Positions 1 through 9,708 of a stretch of DNA of 64,000 bases are shown piece after piece (position 1 is the stretch's first letter; every line of letters begins with the position of its first letter). The notes below the pieces were generated by a model. That model saw only the letters and a program-made list of their open reading frames with translations, did no database searches and was not told where the DNA came from. A program made the translations under genes and the position numbers. This DNA comes from Pseudomonas sp. 31-12 (GTDB lineage Bacteria; Pseudomonadota; Gammaproteobacteria; Pseudomonadales; Pseudomonadaceae), in the NCBI RefSeq assembly GCF_003151075.1, contig NZ_CP029482.1:248001-312000 (forward strand), written 5' to 3'.

Positions 1-481
1 TCCCGAGAGCAAGGAGTTTCTGGGGATCAACGCCGATGACATCGGCGGAGGCGAGATCGTGGCCACCGAAGGCGACGTCGCCACCTTGGCACTGCAACGC
101 ACCACTCAGGAAGTGCGTCTCGGCGACCGTTTGTTCAGCGGTGAAGAGCGCTCCATCAACTCGACCTTCATGCCCAGTGCGCCAAAAACCCAGATCAATG
201 GCTTGATCATCGATGTGCCGCGTGGGGTTACCCAGATTGGCGCGCTGGATGTGGTCACGCTGAACAAGGGGCAACGCGATGGCCTGGCCGAAGGCAACGT
301 GTTGGTGGTGATGAAAACCGGTGAAACAGTGCGCGACCGGATTACCGGTCAGCCGCTGAAAATCCCCGATGAACGTGCCGGTCTGCTGATGGTTTTCCGC
401 ACCTACGACAAGCTCAGTTACGGGCTGGTCCTGAACGCATCGCGCTCGCTGGCGGTGATGGACAAGGTGCAAAATCCGTAA
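1..481 (+). CDS. LysM-family cell-wall-associated protein, C-terminal part (5' end outside window)
   Basis: The reading frame is open from base 2 to the stop at 479-481, giving about 159 residues of a longer protein. The internal GTG at 59 is not a credible start because the frame continues upstream. The visible part contains no LysM repeat, which in this family is N-terminal. It is a beta-rich C-terminal domain with the phrase INGLIIDVPRGVTQIG and a late segment GLLMVFRTYDKLSYGLVL. The family call rests on this domain and on position directly before dprA, where Pseudomonas carries a LysM peptidoglycan-binding protein. The role in cell-wall binding is inferred from the family. Confidence 0.7.
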   Translation, partial: PESKEFLGINADDIGGGEIVATEGDVATLALQRTTQEVRLGDRLFSGEERSINSTFMPSAPKTQINGLIIDVPRGVTQIGALDVVTLNKGQRDGLAEGNVLVVMKTGETVRDRITGQPLKIPDERAGLLMVFRTYDKLSYGLVLNASRSLAVMDKVQNP

Positions 482-507
482 GCCTGCTCCACAAGTTACC
501 AACAGAG

Positions 508-516
508 TTATCCACA
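508..516 (+). promoter_or_regulatory. Exact DnaA-box 9-mer in the LysM-dprA intergenic gap
   Basis: TTATCCACA occurs here exactly, in the 79-bp gap before dprA. It also occurs at 1124-1132 and 1473-1481 (inside dprA), 6439-6447 (SulP gene) and 8858-8866 (betC), and as TGTGGATAA at 8046-8054, 8099-8107 and 10458-10466. That is eight exact copies in 10.5 kb. DnaA binding is inferred only from the match to the consensus. Confidence 0.45.
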
Positions 517-560
517 GCTTATTCCCGTTTGAACGGGCTCATAACGATCAAGGATGATCC

Positions 561-1664
561 ATGTCGCTGTCTGCCGTCACACCGGTTTCCCCTGCGGAAC
601 TGGAAGCTCGTTTACGTCTGCATCGCTTGCCGGAACTCGGCCCGGCGCGTTTCAAGAAATTGCTCGAAGCCTTCGGCTCGGCGTCCAAAGCCATCAGCGC
701 GCCCGCCAGCGCCTGGCGTTCGCTGGGCCTGCCGCTGGCGTGCGCCGAAGCCCGGCGCGCCAATGAAGTGCGCGATGGCGCGGCCCACGCATTGGCCTGG
801 CTAGAGCGTCCGGGCCAGCATTTACTGATGTGGGACCAGCCTGACTATCCGGCGCTGCTGGCGGAAATCAGCGATGCGCCGCCGCTGTTATTCGTGGCAG
901 GCGATCCGGGTATCCTGGAAAAACCGCAATTGGCGATGGTCGGCAGTCGTCGCGCTTCGCGACCGGGCATGGACACCGCAGCGGCGTTTTCGCGCAGCCT
1001 GGCCAGCGCCGGTTTCGTCATCACCAGCGGTCTGGCGTTGGGCATCGATGCGGCCGCGCATCAAGCCGCCCTGGACGTGGGCGGGCGAACGGTCGGGGTA
1101 CTTGGCACGGGACTTGAAAAGTTTTATCCACAGCGAAATCGGCGGCTGGCCGACGCCATGATCGCGTCGGGCAGCGCGGTGCTTTCCGAGTTCCCGCTGG
1201 ACGCCGGCCCCAGCGCTGGCAACTTCCCTCGGCGCAACCGGATCATCAGCGGTTTATCCCTCGGTGTGTTGGTGGTCGAAGCGAGTGTCGCCAGCGGCTC
1301 ATTGATCACAGCGAGGCTGGCGGCGGAGCAAGGACGCGAGGTGTACGCGATTCCTGGGTCGATCCATCACCCTGGGGCCAAGGGGTGTCATCAATTGATC
1401 CGCGACGGGGCGATGCTGGTGGAAACCATCGAGCATATCCTCGAAGCGTTGCGCGGCTGGCAACGGCTGCCGTTATCCACAGAGACCCTGCAAACGCCCA
1501 CGCATCCGCTGCTCCTGTTGCTTCACGCCGCGCCCCACACCAGCGAAGCGTTGTCGGTCAGCAGTGGCTGGGCCTTGTCTAAAGTGCTGGCAGCGCTGAC
1601 CGAACTGGAAATGGATGGCCAGGCCGTGTGCGAAAGCGGGCGCTGGTTTGCGCGGGTGAGCTAG
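561..1664 (+). CDS. dprA: DNA-processing protein DprA (Smf)
   Basis: DprA loads RecA on incoming single-stranded DNA and protects it during natural transformation. The 367-residue length is typical. An N-terminal helical, SAM-like region (about 1-75) precedes the Rossmann-like core. The core shows MVGSRRASRPG near residue 125, GLALGIDAAAH near 158 and a later SGLSLGVLVVEAS. The last 70 residues resemble the DprA winged-helix domain. The ATG at 561 follows AAGGATG. tsaC lies 54 bp downstream on the same strand, the usual Pseudomonas order. Two exact DnaA-box 9-mers lie inside the gene. Confidence 0.95.
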   Translation: MSLSAVTPVSPAELEARLRLHRLPELGPARFKKLLEAFGSASKAISAPASAWRSLGLPLACAEARRANEVRDGAAHALAWLERPGQHLLMWDQPDYPALLAEISDAPPLLFVAGDPGILEKPQLAMVGSRRASRPGMDTAAAFSRSLASAGFVITSGLALGIDAAAHQAALDVGGRTVGVLGTGLEKFYPQRNRRLADAMIASGSAVLSEFPLDAGPSAGNFPRRNRIISGLSLGVLVVEASVASGSLITARLAAEQGREVYAIPGSIHHPGAKGCHQLIRDGAMLVETIEHILEALRGWQRLPLSTETLQTPTHPLLLLLHAAPHTSEALSVSSGWALSKVLAALTELEMDGQAVCESGRWFARVS

Positions 1665-1718
1665 GTTTTATAGGGAAGATCGGTAAACTGCGCAGAGCCT
1701 TATTCCGGAGAGTTTTTC

Positions 1719-2276
1719 ATGGTCAACAGTTGGCGTGTGCAACAAGCCGCACAAGCCGTTCGCGCAGGGGCAGTGATTGCCTACCCAACCGAAGCGGTCT
1801 GGGGGCTGGGTTGCGATCCGTGGGACGAAGAGGCGGTGTATCGTCTGTTGGCGATCAAGGGCCGGTCTGCGGAAAAGGGCCTGATTCTGGTCGCAGACAA
1901 CATTCGTCAGTTCGACTTCCTGTTCGAAGACTTCCCGGAACTGTGGATGGATCGCATGGCCAGCACCTGGCCAGGACCTAATACCTGGCTGGTGCCGCAT
2001 CAGAATTTGTTGCCACAGTGGATTACCGGCGTGCATGAAACGGTGGCGCTGCGGGTCAGCGATCATCCGTTGGTACGGGATTTGTGCGCGGTGGTCGGGC
2101 CGTTGGTTTCAACGTCGGCCAACCCGCAGGGCCGGCCGGCGGCGCGCACGCGGATTCGCGTCGAACAGTATTTCCGTGGGCAGGTGGATTACGTGTTGGG
2201 CGGGAACCTGGGGGGGCGCAAGAATCCGAGCGTGATTCGCGATGTGGCGACCGGGAACGTCATTCGCCCGGATTAA
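1719..2276 (+). CDS. tsaC: Threonylcarbamoyl-AMP synthase TsaC (YrdC/Sua5 family)
   Basis: The enzyme makes threonylcarbamoyl-AMP from threonine, bicarbonate and ATP, the first step of the t6A37 modification of ANN-decoding tRNAs. The 185-residue protein has the single YrdC domain and lacks the extra Sua5 domain. The N-terminus has [15 protein letters not shown], followed by [16 protein letters not shown] and later [11 protein letters not shown], all family signatures. The start at 1719 follows CCGGAGAG. A REP doublet lies immediately downstream. Confidence 0.95.
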   Translation: MVNSWRVQQAAQAVRAGAVIAYPTEAVWGLGCDPWDEEAVYRLLAIKGRSAEKGLILVADNIRQFDFLFEDFPELWMDRMASTWPGPNTWLVPHQNLLPQWITGVHETVALRVSDHPLVRDLCAVVGPLVSTSANPQGRPAARTRIRVEQYFRGQVDYVLGGNLGGRKNPSVIRDVATGNVIRPD

Positions 2277-2288
2277 TCCCGCAGTAAC

Positions 2289-2394
2289 CTGTGGCGAGGG
2301 AGCGTGCTCCCGCTGGACTGCGCAGCAGTCCCGTTCTTTTAAGGATATGGGGGGCCGCTTCGCGGCCCAGCGGGAGCAAGCCCCCTCGCCACAG
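2289..2394. repeat. REP doublet (GTGGCGAGGG type)
   Basis: Two inverted copies of a GTGGCGAGGGAGC..GCTCCCGC palindrome face each other around a GGGCCGCTTCGCGGCCC hairpin. The element fills the convergent gap between tsaC and the quinone reductase. It is a Pseudomonas REPIN, a non-autonomous element. Confidence 0.85.
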
Positions 2395-2401
2395 TTCGTT
2401 G

Positions 2402-3379
2402 TTACGGCAACAAAACAGTCGAGCCAGTGGTCCGCCGCGCCGACAACTCGGTCTGCGCCTTCGCCGCTTCAGCCAGCGGGTATTTCTGGCTGATGTCCAC
2501 CGTCAGCTTGCCGCTGATGATCATCTCGAACAGCTCATCCGCCATGCGCTGCAGGTTTTGCGCGTTATTGGCGTAAGTCGCGAGTGTCGGCCGGGTCACG
2601 TACAACGAACCCTTCGCTGCCAAAATCCCCAGGTTCACCCCATCCACAGCTCCGGAAGCGTTGCCAAAGCTCACTACCAGACCCCTTGGTGCCACGCTGT
2701 CGAGCGACGTCAGCCACGTGTCCTTGCCGACGCCGTCGTACACCACCGGGACTTTTTTGCCGTCAGTCAATTCCAGCACTCGTTGTGCGACGTTTTCGTG
2801 GCTGTAGTCGATGGTCGCCCACGCGCCGTTGGCCTTGGCCAGCGCGGCTTTCTCCGGTGAGCTGACTGTGCCAATCAACTTCACGCCCAAGGCCCTGGCC
2901 CATTGGCAGGCCAGGGAGCCGACACCGCCTGCAGCGGCATGGAACAGGATGGTTTCGCCACCCTTGAGTTCATACGTCTGACGCAGCAGGTACTGCACGG
3001 TGAGGCCCTTGAGCATCACCCCGGCGGCCTGTTCGAAACTGATCGCGTCCGGCAAGTGCACCAGGTTGGCTTCCGGCAAAACATGAACGTCGCTGTAAGC
3101 GCCCAACGGGCCGCTGCCGTAAGCCACGCGGTCGCCAACCTTGAAGCGGGTCACTTCGCTGCCGACGGCTTCGACCACGCCCGCACCTTCCGAGCCCACG
3201 CCCGATGGCAGGGCCGGCAGCGGATAGAGACCACTGCGGTAGTAAGTGTCGATGAAGTTCAGGCCGATGGCCTTGTTGGTCACGCGAACCTGCTGCGGCC
3301 CGGGCTCGGCGGGTTGGTAATCGACATACTCGAGCACTTCGGGGCCGCCATGGGCGCGGAACTGGATACGCTTTGCCAT
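2402..3379 (-). CDS. qor: NADPH:quinone oxidoreductase (zeta-crystallin type)
   Basis: This is a 325-residue medium-chain dehydrogenase/reductase without structural zinc. It is expected to reduce quinones with NADPH. GVGSEGAGVVEAVG lies near residue 65 and the cofactor loop AAAGGVGSLACQWA near 150. The start was placed at 3379 rather than further upstream because MAKRIQFRAHGG is the conserved N-terminus and AAGGAGAG precedes it by about six bases. It is divergent from hemF. In PAO1 qor sits at the same place, between tsaC and hemF. Confidence 0.93.
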   Translation of the reverse strand: MAKRIQFRAHGGPEVLEYVDYQPAEPGPQQVRVTNKAIGLNFIDTYYRSGLYPLPALPSGVGSEGAGVVEAVGSEVTRFKVGDRVAYGSGPLGAYSDVHVLPEANLVHLPDAISFEQAAGVMLKGLTVQYLLRQTYELKGGETILFHAAAGGVGSLACQWARALGVKLIGTVSSPEKAALAKANGAWATIDYSHENVAQRVLELTDGKKVPVVYDGVGKDTWLTSLDSVAPRGLVVSFGNASGAVDGVNLGILAAKGSLYVTRPTLATYANNAQNLQRMADELFEMIISGKLTVDISQKYPLAEAAKAQTELSARRTTGSTVLLP

Positions 3380-3518
3380 CAGAACTCTCCTTAGGTCATT
3401 TGCGAAGCTCCCTATCGGACTCCTAAGCTTGATCCCCGTCAACTGCGGCAGGCCTATCTGCGATGTTATGCTACGCGCCCATTTGCGCCGGCCCCTGCTC
3501 CGCTGGAGCGCCGCGTAG

Positions 3519-4457
<939 letters not shown>

Positions 4458-4470
4458 ACGAGGAGTTCTG

Positions 4471-5292
4471 ATGGACCGTTACGTCGTATTCGGTAACCCG
4501 ATTGGCCACAGCAAGTCGCCGCTGATCCACCGTTTGTTTGCCGAGCAGACTGCTCAGCAACTGGACTACAGCACCTCGCTGGCGCCGCTCGACGACTTTT
4601 CCGACTTCGCCCGGGCGTTTTTCCTCGAAGGTCGCGGGGCGAATGTGACGGTGCCGTTCAAGGAAGAGGCCTATCGTCTGGCCGATAGTTTGACGGAGCG
4701 CGCGCAGCGGGCCGGCGCGGTGAACACCCTGAGCAAACTCGCCGACGGCAGTCTGTTGGGCGATAACACCGACGGCGCCGGGCTGGTGCGGGACCTGACG
4801 GTCAACGCCGGATTCAGCCTCAAGGGCAAACGCATCCTGCTGCTCGGTGCTGGCGGCGCGGTGCGCGGTGCGCTGGAGCCGTTGCTGGCTGAGCAGCCGG
4901 CGTCGGTGATCATCGCCAACCGCACGGTGGAGAAAGCCGAGTTGCTGGCGGAATTGTTCTCGGACCTGGGGCCGGTGTCGGCCAGTGGTTTTGACTGGCT
5001 GCAGGAATCGGTAGACCTGATCATCAACGCCACATCGGCGAGCTTGTCCGGTGATGTGCCGCCCATTGCCAGCAGCCTGATCGAACCGGGCAAGACGGTG
5101 TGTTACGACATGATGTACGGCAAGGAGCCGACCTCGTTCTGCCGCTGGGCCAGTGAACACGGTGCGGCGGTGTCGATGGACGGCCTGGGGATGCTCGCTG
5201 AACAAGCGGCAGAAGCGTTCTTCCTGTGGCGCGGTGTGCGCCCGGATACGGCGCCTGTGCTGGCCGAACTCCGCCGCCAGCTGGCGCTGTAG
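4471..5292 (+). CDS. aroE: Shikimate dehydrogenase
   Basis: AroE reduces 3-dehydroshikimate to shikimate with NADPH in the chorismate pathway. The 273-residue protein has the substrate motif [12 protein letters not shown] at residues 9-20, [11 protein letters not shown] with the catalytic lysine near 65, NTDGAG near 102 and the NADP-binding [13 protein letters not shown] near 127. AGGAG precedes the ATG by seven bases. The gene follows hemF closely and ends just before a REP doublet. Confidence 0.97.
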   Translation: MDRYVVFGNPIGHSKSPLIHRLFAEQTAQQLDYSTSLAPLDDFSDFARAFFLEGRGANVTVPFKEEAYRLADSLTERAQRAGAVNTLSKLADGSLLGDNTDGAGLVRDLTVNAGFSLKGKRILLLGAGGAVRGALEPLLAEQPASVIIANRTVEKAELLAELFSDLGPVSASGFDWLQESVDLIINATSASLSGDVPPIASSLIEPGKTVCYDMMYGKEPTSFCRWASEHGAAVSMDGLGMLAEQAAEAFFLWRGVRPDTAPVLAELRRQLAL

Positions 5293-5297
5293 TTCTT

Positions 5298-5392
5298 TGT
5301 GGCGAGGGAGCTTGCTCCCGCTCGGGTGCGAAGCGCCCGCAGATTTTCAGGGCTGCATCGCAACCCAGCGGGAGCAAGCTCCCTCGCCACAG
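5298..5392. repeat. REP doublet (GTGGCGAGGG type)
   Basis: Outer arms GTGGCGAGGGAGCTTGCTCC and its inverse surround an imperfect inner hairpin. The element lies between the convergent ends of aroE and the SulP gene. It is nearly identical to the copy at 7041-7135. Confidence 0.85.
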
Positions 5393-5420
5393 GTTATGCG
5401 TTCGTCATCAGTGTAGTGTT

Positions 5421-6989
5421 TCAGTCCTCGAATCGGATCGGGCATTTCTCCGCCCCCTCAAGCTTCCTCAACTCCTCCACCACCTGCGGCCGTGCGCTTC
5501 GCAAGGTCAGGCTGCGATCCTGCTTGAGCAGCCGCCGCGCTTCCTGATGCAGCATTTCCACCCCTGAATAGTCGATAAAGTTGATCTGCTGCGCCTCGAT
5601 CACCACCCGCGCACCGTGCATCCGTTGCAGGCGCACTTGCAGGTAATGGCTGGCGCCGAAAAAGATCGAACCGCCGACTCGCAGAATGTCTTCATCGCCT
5701 TCGCGCCAATGCTGCACGCGGGGTTGCGAGGTGCGCTTGAGGTAGAAGAACAGCGACGCCAGGACCCCGGCATAGATCGCGGTCTGCAACTCCAGCAACA
5801 GCGTGGCGACACAGGTCAGCGCCATGACCAGAAACTCGGCGCGGCTGACCCGCAACAATGCGCGAATGCCCCGATGGTCCACCAATCCCCAGGCGATCAA
5901 CAGAATGCTGCCGGCCATGGCCGGAATCGGAATGTGCGCGATCAACGCCGCACCGAAGATGGCGAACAACGCCACCCACAGCGCTGAAAACACCCCGGCC
6001 AACGGTGAACAGGCGCCCGCTTCGTAGCTCAGGCCCGAACGGGTAAAGGAACCGGCTGACAGCGAACCGGAAAAAAACGCCCCGACCATGTTCGAAAAAC
6101 CCTGGGCGCGGACTTCCTGGTTGGCGTCGAGCAATTGCTGGGAGCGCGCCGACAAGGAACGGGCAATCGACAGGCTCGTCACCAGCCCGAGCATGCCCAC
6201 CGCCACGGCGCTGGGCAGCAGGCGCAGGATCAGATCCAGGTCCAGCGGCAGCGGACTGAAGGGCGGCAAGCGCCCGACAAAGGCGCTGACCAACTTCACA
6301 TGGCCGAACATCGATGGCCACAACCACACCAGCAGTCCAGCCAGCGCCAAGGTGATCAATAACGTCGGCCAGCGTGGCAGCAGTGATTTCAGGATCACGC
6401 CTACTCCAACGGTGGCCAGCCCTAGTATCAGCGAAGGTTTATCCACAAAACCAAGGTGTTTGAACACCATCAAAAAGCTGTCCAGTGCGGTGGACTGATT
6501 GGGTAAATCCAGCCCCAGCAGGTTTGGCAGTTGGCCGATGGCAATCACCACCGCTGCGCCGAGGGTGAAGCCCAGCACTACCGAGTGAGAGATGAAATTC
6601 ACCAGGGCGCCAAAGCGCAGCAATCCGAGCAGCCACTGGAAAATCCCGGCGAGCAGCGTCAGCAGCAGGATCAAGGTGACGTAGTCTTCTGACGCGGGAA
6701 CGGCAAGAGGACTGACACTCGCGTACAGGACGATGGATATCGCCGCTGTAGGACCACAGATCAAATGCCACGACGAACCCCAGAGGCAAGCGATCAGCAC
6801 CGGGATAATTGCGGCGTACAAGCCGTATTCCGGCGGGAGACCGGCGATCAGGGCGTAGGCGATGGATTGCGGCAACGCAAGAATGGCGCCGCTGAGGCCA
6901 ACGATCAGGTCACGCCCGACGCTGGCGCGGGTTTGCCGGGGCAACCAGGAAAGGAAGGGAAAGAGTGAATGGCGGCTGGGGAAGGCCAT
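5421..6989 (-). CDS. SulP-family anion transporter with C-terminal STAS domain
   Basis: This is a 522-residue inner-membrane carrier of the SulP/SLC26 family. The N-terminal part has GLSGAILALPQSIAYALIAG and PPEYGLYAAIIPVLIACLWG, typical SulP helices. A cytoplasmic STAS domain occupies about residues 420-522, with INFIDYSGVEMLHQEARRL. It lies downstream of choX-betC on the same strand, separated by a REP doublet. A role in sulfate or choline-O-sulfate movement is therefore plausible but inferred from context only. An exact DnaA-box 9-mer lies inside the gene at 6439. Confidence 0.9.
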   Translation of the reverse strand: MAFPSRHSLFPFLSWLPRQTRASVGRDLIVGLSGAILALPQSIAYALIAGLPPEYGLYAAIIPVLIACLWGSSWHLICGPTAAISIVLYASVSPLAVPASEDYVTLILLLTLLAGIFQWLLGLLRFGALVNFISHSVVLGFTLGAAVVIAIGQLPNLLGLDLPNQSTALDSFLMVFKHLGFVDKPSLILGLATVGVGVILKSLLPRWPTLLITLALAGLLVWLWPSMFGHVKLVSAFVGRLPPFSPLPLDLDLILRLLPSAVAVGMLGLVTSLSIARSLSARSQQLLDANQEVRAQGFSNMVGAFFSGSLSAGSFTRSGLSYEAGACSPLAGVFSALWVALFAIFGAALIAHIPIPAMAGSILLIAWGLVDHRGIRALLRVSRAEFLVMALTCVATLLLELQTAIYAGVLASLFFYLKRTSQPRVQHWREGDEDILRVGGSIFFGASHYLQVRLQRMHGARVVIEAQQINFIDYSGVEMLHQEARRLLKQDRSLTLRSARPQVVEELRKLEGAEKCPIRFED

Positions 6990-7040
6990 GGGTCCTCTCG
7001 GGTTGGGTTTTGCGCAAGGGTATCAGGACGACGTGAACAT

Positions 7041-7135
7041 TGTGGCGAGGGAGCTTGCTCCCGCTCGGGAGCGAAGCGCCCGCAGATTTTTAGGGCTGCT
7101 TCGCAGCCCAGCGGGAGCAAGCTCCCTCGCCACAG
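7041..7135. repeat. REP doublet (GTGGCGAGGG type)
   Basis: The same architecture as 5298-5392, including the CGGGAGCGAAGCGCCCGCAG inner segment. It separates the SulP gene from choX. The two copies 1.7 kb apart are close to identical, so they could recombine. Confidence 0.85.
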
Positions 7136-7142
7136 GTAACCC

Positions 7143-8063
7143 TTACAACTTCGCTTTTACTGCCGGCAACGCATCTTTCCCGTCCACAGTCTTCACGCCA
7201 TCCAGCCATTTATCCAGGACCGCAGGATTGGCCTTGATCCACGCCTTGGCCGCATCGGCATTGCTGACTTTCTTGTTCACCACCTCGGCCATGATGCTGT
7301 TCTCCATCTCCTGGGTGAAACTCAGGTTGGTGAGCAGCTTGCCGACGTTCGGGCAGGCCTGTGCATAACCTTTGCGAGTCAGTGTATAAACGCTGCCGGT
7401 GTCGCCGAAGTACTTCTCGCCGCCCTTGAGGTAATGCATTTTCAACTGCACGTTCATCGGGTGTGGCGTCCAGCCGAGGAAGGTCACGAACTTCTGTTTC
7501 TTCACCGCGCGGGACACTTCCGCCAGCATCGCCTGCTCGCTGGATTCGACCAGTTTCCACTGACCCATGTCGAAGTCGTTCTTCTTGATGATCTCTTGCA
7601 GCGAGATATTCGCCGGGGCGCCCGAGCCGATGCCGTAGATCTTCTTGTCGAACTTGTCGGCGAATTTGTTCAGGTCGGCAAAGTTATGCACACCCGCGTC
7701 CCACACGTAATCCGGAACTGCCAGGGTGAATTCGGTGCCGTCGAGGTTCTTAGCCAGTTGAGTCACGTCGCCCGTGGCGACGAATTTGTCATAGAAGCCC
7801 TGTTGCGCCGGCATCCAGTTACCCAGGAACACGTCGACCTGGCCATCCTTCAACCCGCCAAAAGTGATCGGCACCGCGAGGGTGTCGACCTTGGCCTTGT
7901 AGCCCATGCCATCCAGCAGAAACCCGGTAATGGCGTTGGTCGCAGCGATTTCGCTCCAGCCAGGGTCGGCCATTTTCACCGTGTCGCAGTTCTGATCGGC
8001 AAAGGCCGATGCACTGCCCAGAGCCAGTAGCCCGACCGTCAGTACTGTGGATAACTTTTGCAT
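7143..8063 (-). CDS. choX: Choline/quaternary-amine ABC transporter substrate-binding protein (ChoX-like)
   Basis: This is a 306-residue periplasmic protein of the OpuAC/glycine-betaine-binding family. A signal peptide with the hydrophobic core VLTVGLLALGSASAFA covers about residues 1-22, with cleavage after AFA. DPGWSEIAATNAITGFLLDG and FLGWTPHPMNVQLKM are typical choline/betaine-binding segments. It begins 16 bp after betC ends, so the two form an operon. No permease or ATPase subunit is nearby, so it must share one encoded elsewhere. The product probably binds choline derived from choline sulfate. Confidence 0.88.
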   Translation of the reverse strand: MQKLSTVLTVGLLALGSASAFADQNCDTVKMADPGWSEIAATNAITGFLLDGMGYKAKVDTLAVPITFGGLKDGQVDVFLGNWMPAQQGFYDKFVATGDVTQLAKNLDGTEFTLAVPDYVWDAGVHNFADLNKFADKFDKKIYGIGSGAPANISLQEIIKKNDFDMGQWKLVESSEQAMLAEVSRAVKKQKFVTFLGWTPHPMNVQLKMHYLKGGEKYFGDTGSVYTLTRKGYAQACPNVGKLLTNLSFTQEMENSIMAEVVNKKVSNADAAKAWIKANPAVLDKWLDGVKTVDGKDALPAVKAKL

Positions 8064-8107
8064 GGACTTCCCCTTAACATTATTGGTTTTGGCAGGGTTG
8101 TGGATAA
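8046..8107. promoter_or_regulatory. Pair of exact DnaA-box 9-mers at the choX-betC junction
   Basis: TGTGGATAA occurs at 8046-8054, inside the first codons of choX, and again at 8099-8107, near the end of betC. The starts are 53 bp apart, about five helical turns. Both are exact and in the same orientation. They belong to the group of eight described at 508-516. Confidence 0.35.
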
Positions 8108-9594
8108 CGTGCTTTACGTTCCAGATCGTCGAGGTCGATGTGGTTGCGCATGTACTGCTGACTGGCGTCCACCAGCGGCTGGTGATCCCAGCTCTTCAGC
8201 TTGCCGATGGTCAGCGCCTCGGCGACAAAACGCCGACGACGCTGGCTCGCGAGCACCTGTTGGTGTATCGCCGGAATGTCCCATTTGGCCCGGGCTTCAG
8301 CCAGAAATTCCTCGAACAGAGGCCGATGTTGCGGCGATTGGCTGAGTTCTTCGTGTTCGCGCGGGTCGTTGTGTACATCGAAGAGTAGGCAGGGGTCGTC
8401 TTCGCTGTAGATAAATTTGTAGGCGCCACGGCGGATCATCATCAATGGACTGATGGTGCCTTCAGCCATGTATTCGCCGAACACTTCGTCGTGACCGCCC
8501 TGCCCTTGCAGGTGCGAGACCAGCGAACGACCGTCCAGCGGCAGGCCCGGCTCCAGGGAGCCGCCGGCCAATTCAACGAAGGTAGGCAGCAGGTCAGCGG
8601 TGGAAACGGCAGCACTCACTCGCCCAGCCCCGAATTGTCCCGGTGCACTTATCAACAGAGGGACGCGGGCAGCCATTTCGAACCAGTGCATTTTGTACCA
8701 GAGCCCGCGCTCGCCGAGCATGTCGCCATGGTCGCCGGAGAAGACGATGATGGTGTCGTCGATCAGCCCGGTATCTTCGAGTGTTTGCAGGAGTTTGCCG
8801 ACGTTGCTATCGATGTAGCTGCAAGCTCCAAAATACGCGCGGCGTGCATCGCGGATCTTATCCACAGGCAGCGGCTTGTCCCACAGGTCATACACCTTGA
8901 GCAAACGCTGGGAGTGCGGATCGAGTTCGGTTTGCGCCGGGGTTTCCGGCAGCGGGATGTCGGCATCGTCGTACATATCCCAGAACGCCTTGGGAATGGT
9001 GTACGGATCGTGTGGGTGCGTCATCGACACGGTCAGGCAGAACGGCTGGTCGCCGTCCTCGCGGATGTGATCGAACAGGTATTGCTGCGCCTTGAACACC
9101 ACCTCTTCGTCGAAATCCAGCTGATTGGTGCGCACGCACGGCCCGGCCTGCAGCACCGAAGACATGTTGTGGAACCAGCTCGGACGCACGTCCGGCTCAT
9201 CCCAATTCACCGACCAGCCGTAATCGGCCGGGTAGATGTCGCTGGTCAGGCGTTCTTCATAGCCGTGGAGCTGATCCGGACCGCAGAAGTGCATCTTGCC
9301 CGACAGCGCGGTGCGGTAGCCGAGTCGACGCAGGTAGTGGGCATAGGTCGGTACATCGGCAGGGAAATCGGCCGCGTTGTCGTAGGCGCCGATCTTGCTC
9401 GGCAACTGACCGCTGACCAGGGTGAAACGCGACGGCGCACACAGTGGGCTGTTGCAATAAGCGGCGTCGAAAACCACGCCTTCGGCGGCGAGGCGGCTCA
9501 GATTAGGCAGTTTGATGGGCGAAGGACCGTAGAACGGCAACATTGGCGCGGCCATCTGATCGGCCATGATGAAAAGAATATTCTTGCGCTTCAT
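8080..9594 (-). CDS. betC: Choline sulfatase
   Basis: BetC hydrolyses choline-O-sulfate to choline and sulfate, feeding glycine-betaine synthesis and sulfur supply. The 504-residue protein opens with KRKNILFIMADQMAAP. It carries the sulfatase signature CAPSR, with Cys52 as the residue converted to formylglycine, and then VSGQLPS. SGDHGDMLGERGLWYKM near residue 290 is a further metal and substrate segment. The start was placed at 9594 to match the family N-terminus; an ATG at 9612 would add six residues, and neither has a strong ribosome-binding site. It is divergent from the LysR gene at 9709. Confidence 0.96.
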   Translation of the reverse strand: MKRKNILFIMADQMAAPMLPFYGPSPIKLPNLSRLAAEGVVFDAAYCNSPLCAPSRFTLVSGQLPSKIGAYDNAADFPADVPTYAHYLRRLGYRTALSGKMHFCGPDQLHGYEERLTSDIYPADYGWSVNWDEPDVRPSWFHNMSSVLQAGPCVRTNQLDFDEEVVFKAQQYLFDHIREDGDQPFCLTVSMTHPHDPYTIPKAFWDMYDDADIPLPETPAQTELDPHSQRLLKVYDLWDKPLPVDKIRDARRAYFGACSYIDSNVGKLLQTLEDTGLIDDTIIVFSGDHGDMLGERGLWYKMHWFEMAARVPLLISAPGQFGAGRVSAAVSTADLLPTFVELAGGSLEPGLPLDGRSLVSHLQGQGGHDEVFGEYMAEGTISPLMMIRRGAYKFIYSEDDPCLLFDVHNDPREHEELSQSPQHRPLFEEFLAEARAKWDIPAIHQQVLASQRRRRFVAEALTIGKLKSWDHQPLVDASQQYMRNHIDLDDLERKARYPQPCQNQ

Positions 9595-9708
9595 GTGATC
9601 GCGGCATTCCATAGTGAATATTTATGCGAGAGTGCTGCGATCGAGCATGGAGTCCATGCACTTTGTGGTAAAGCCCATGCACGGCAATGACTAGGATAAG
9701 CACCGCTT

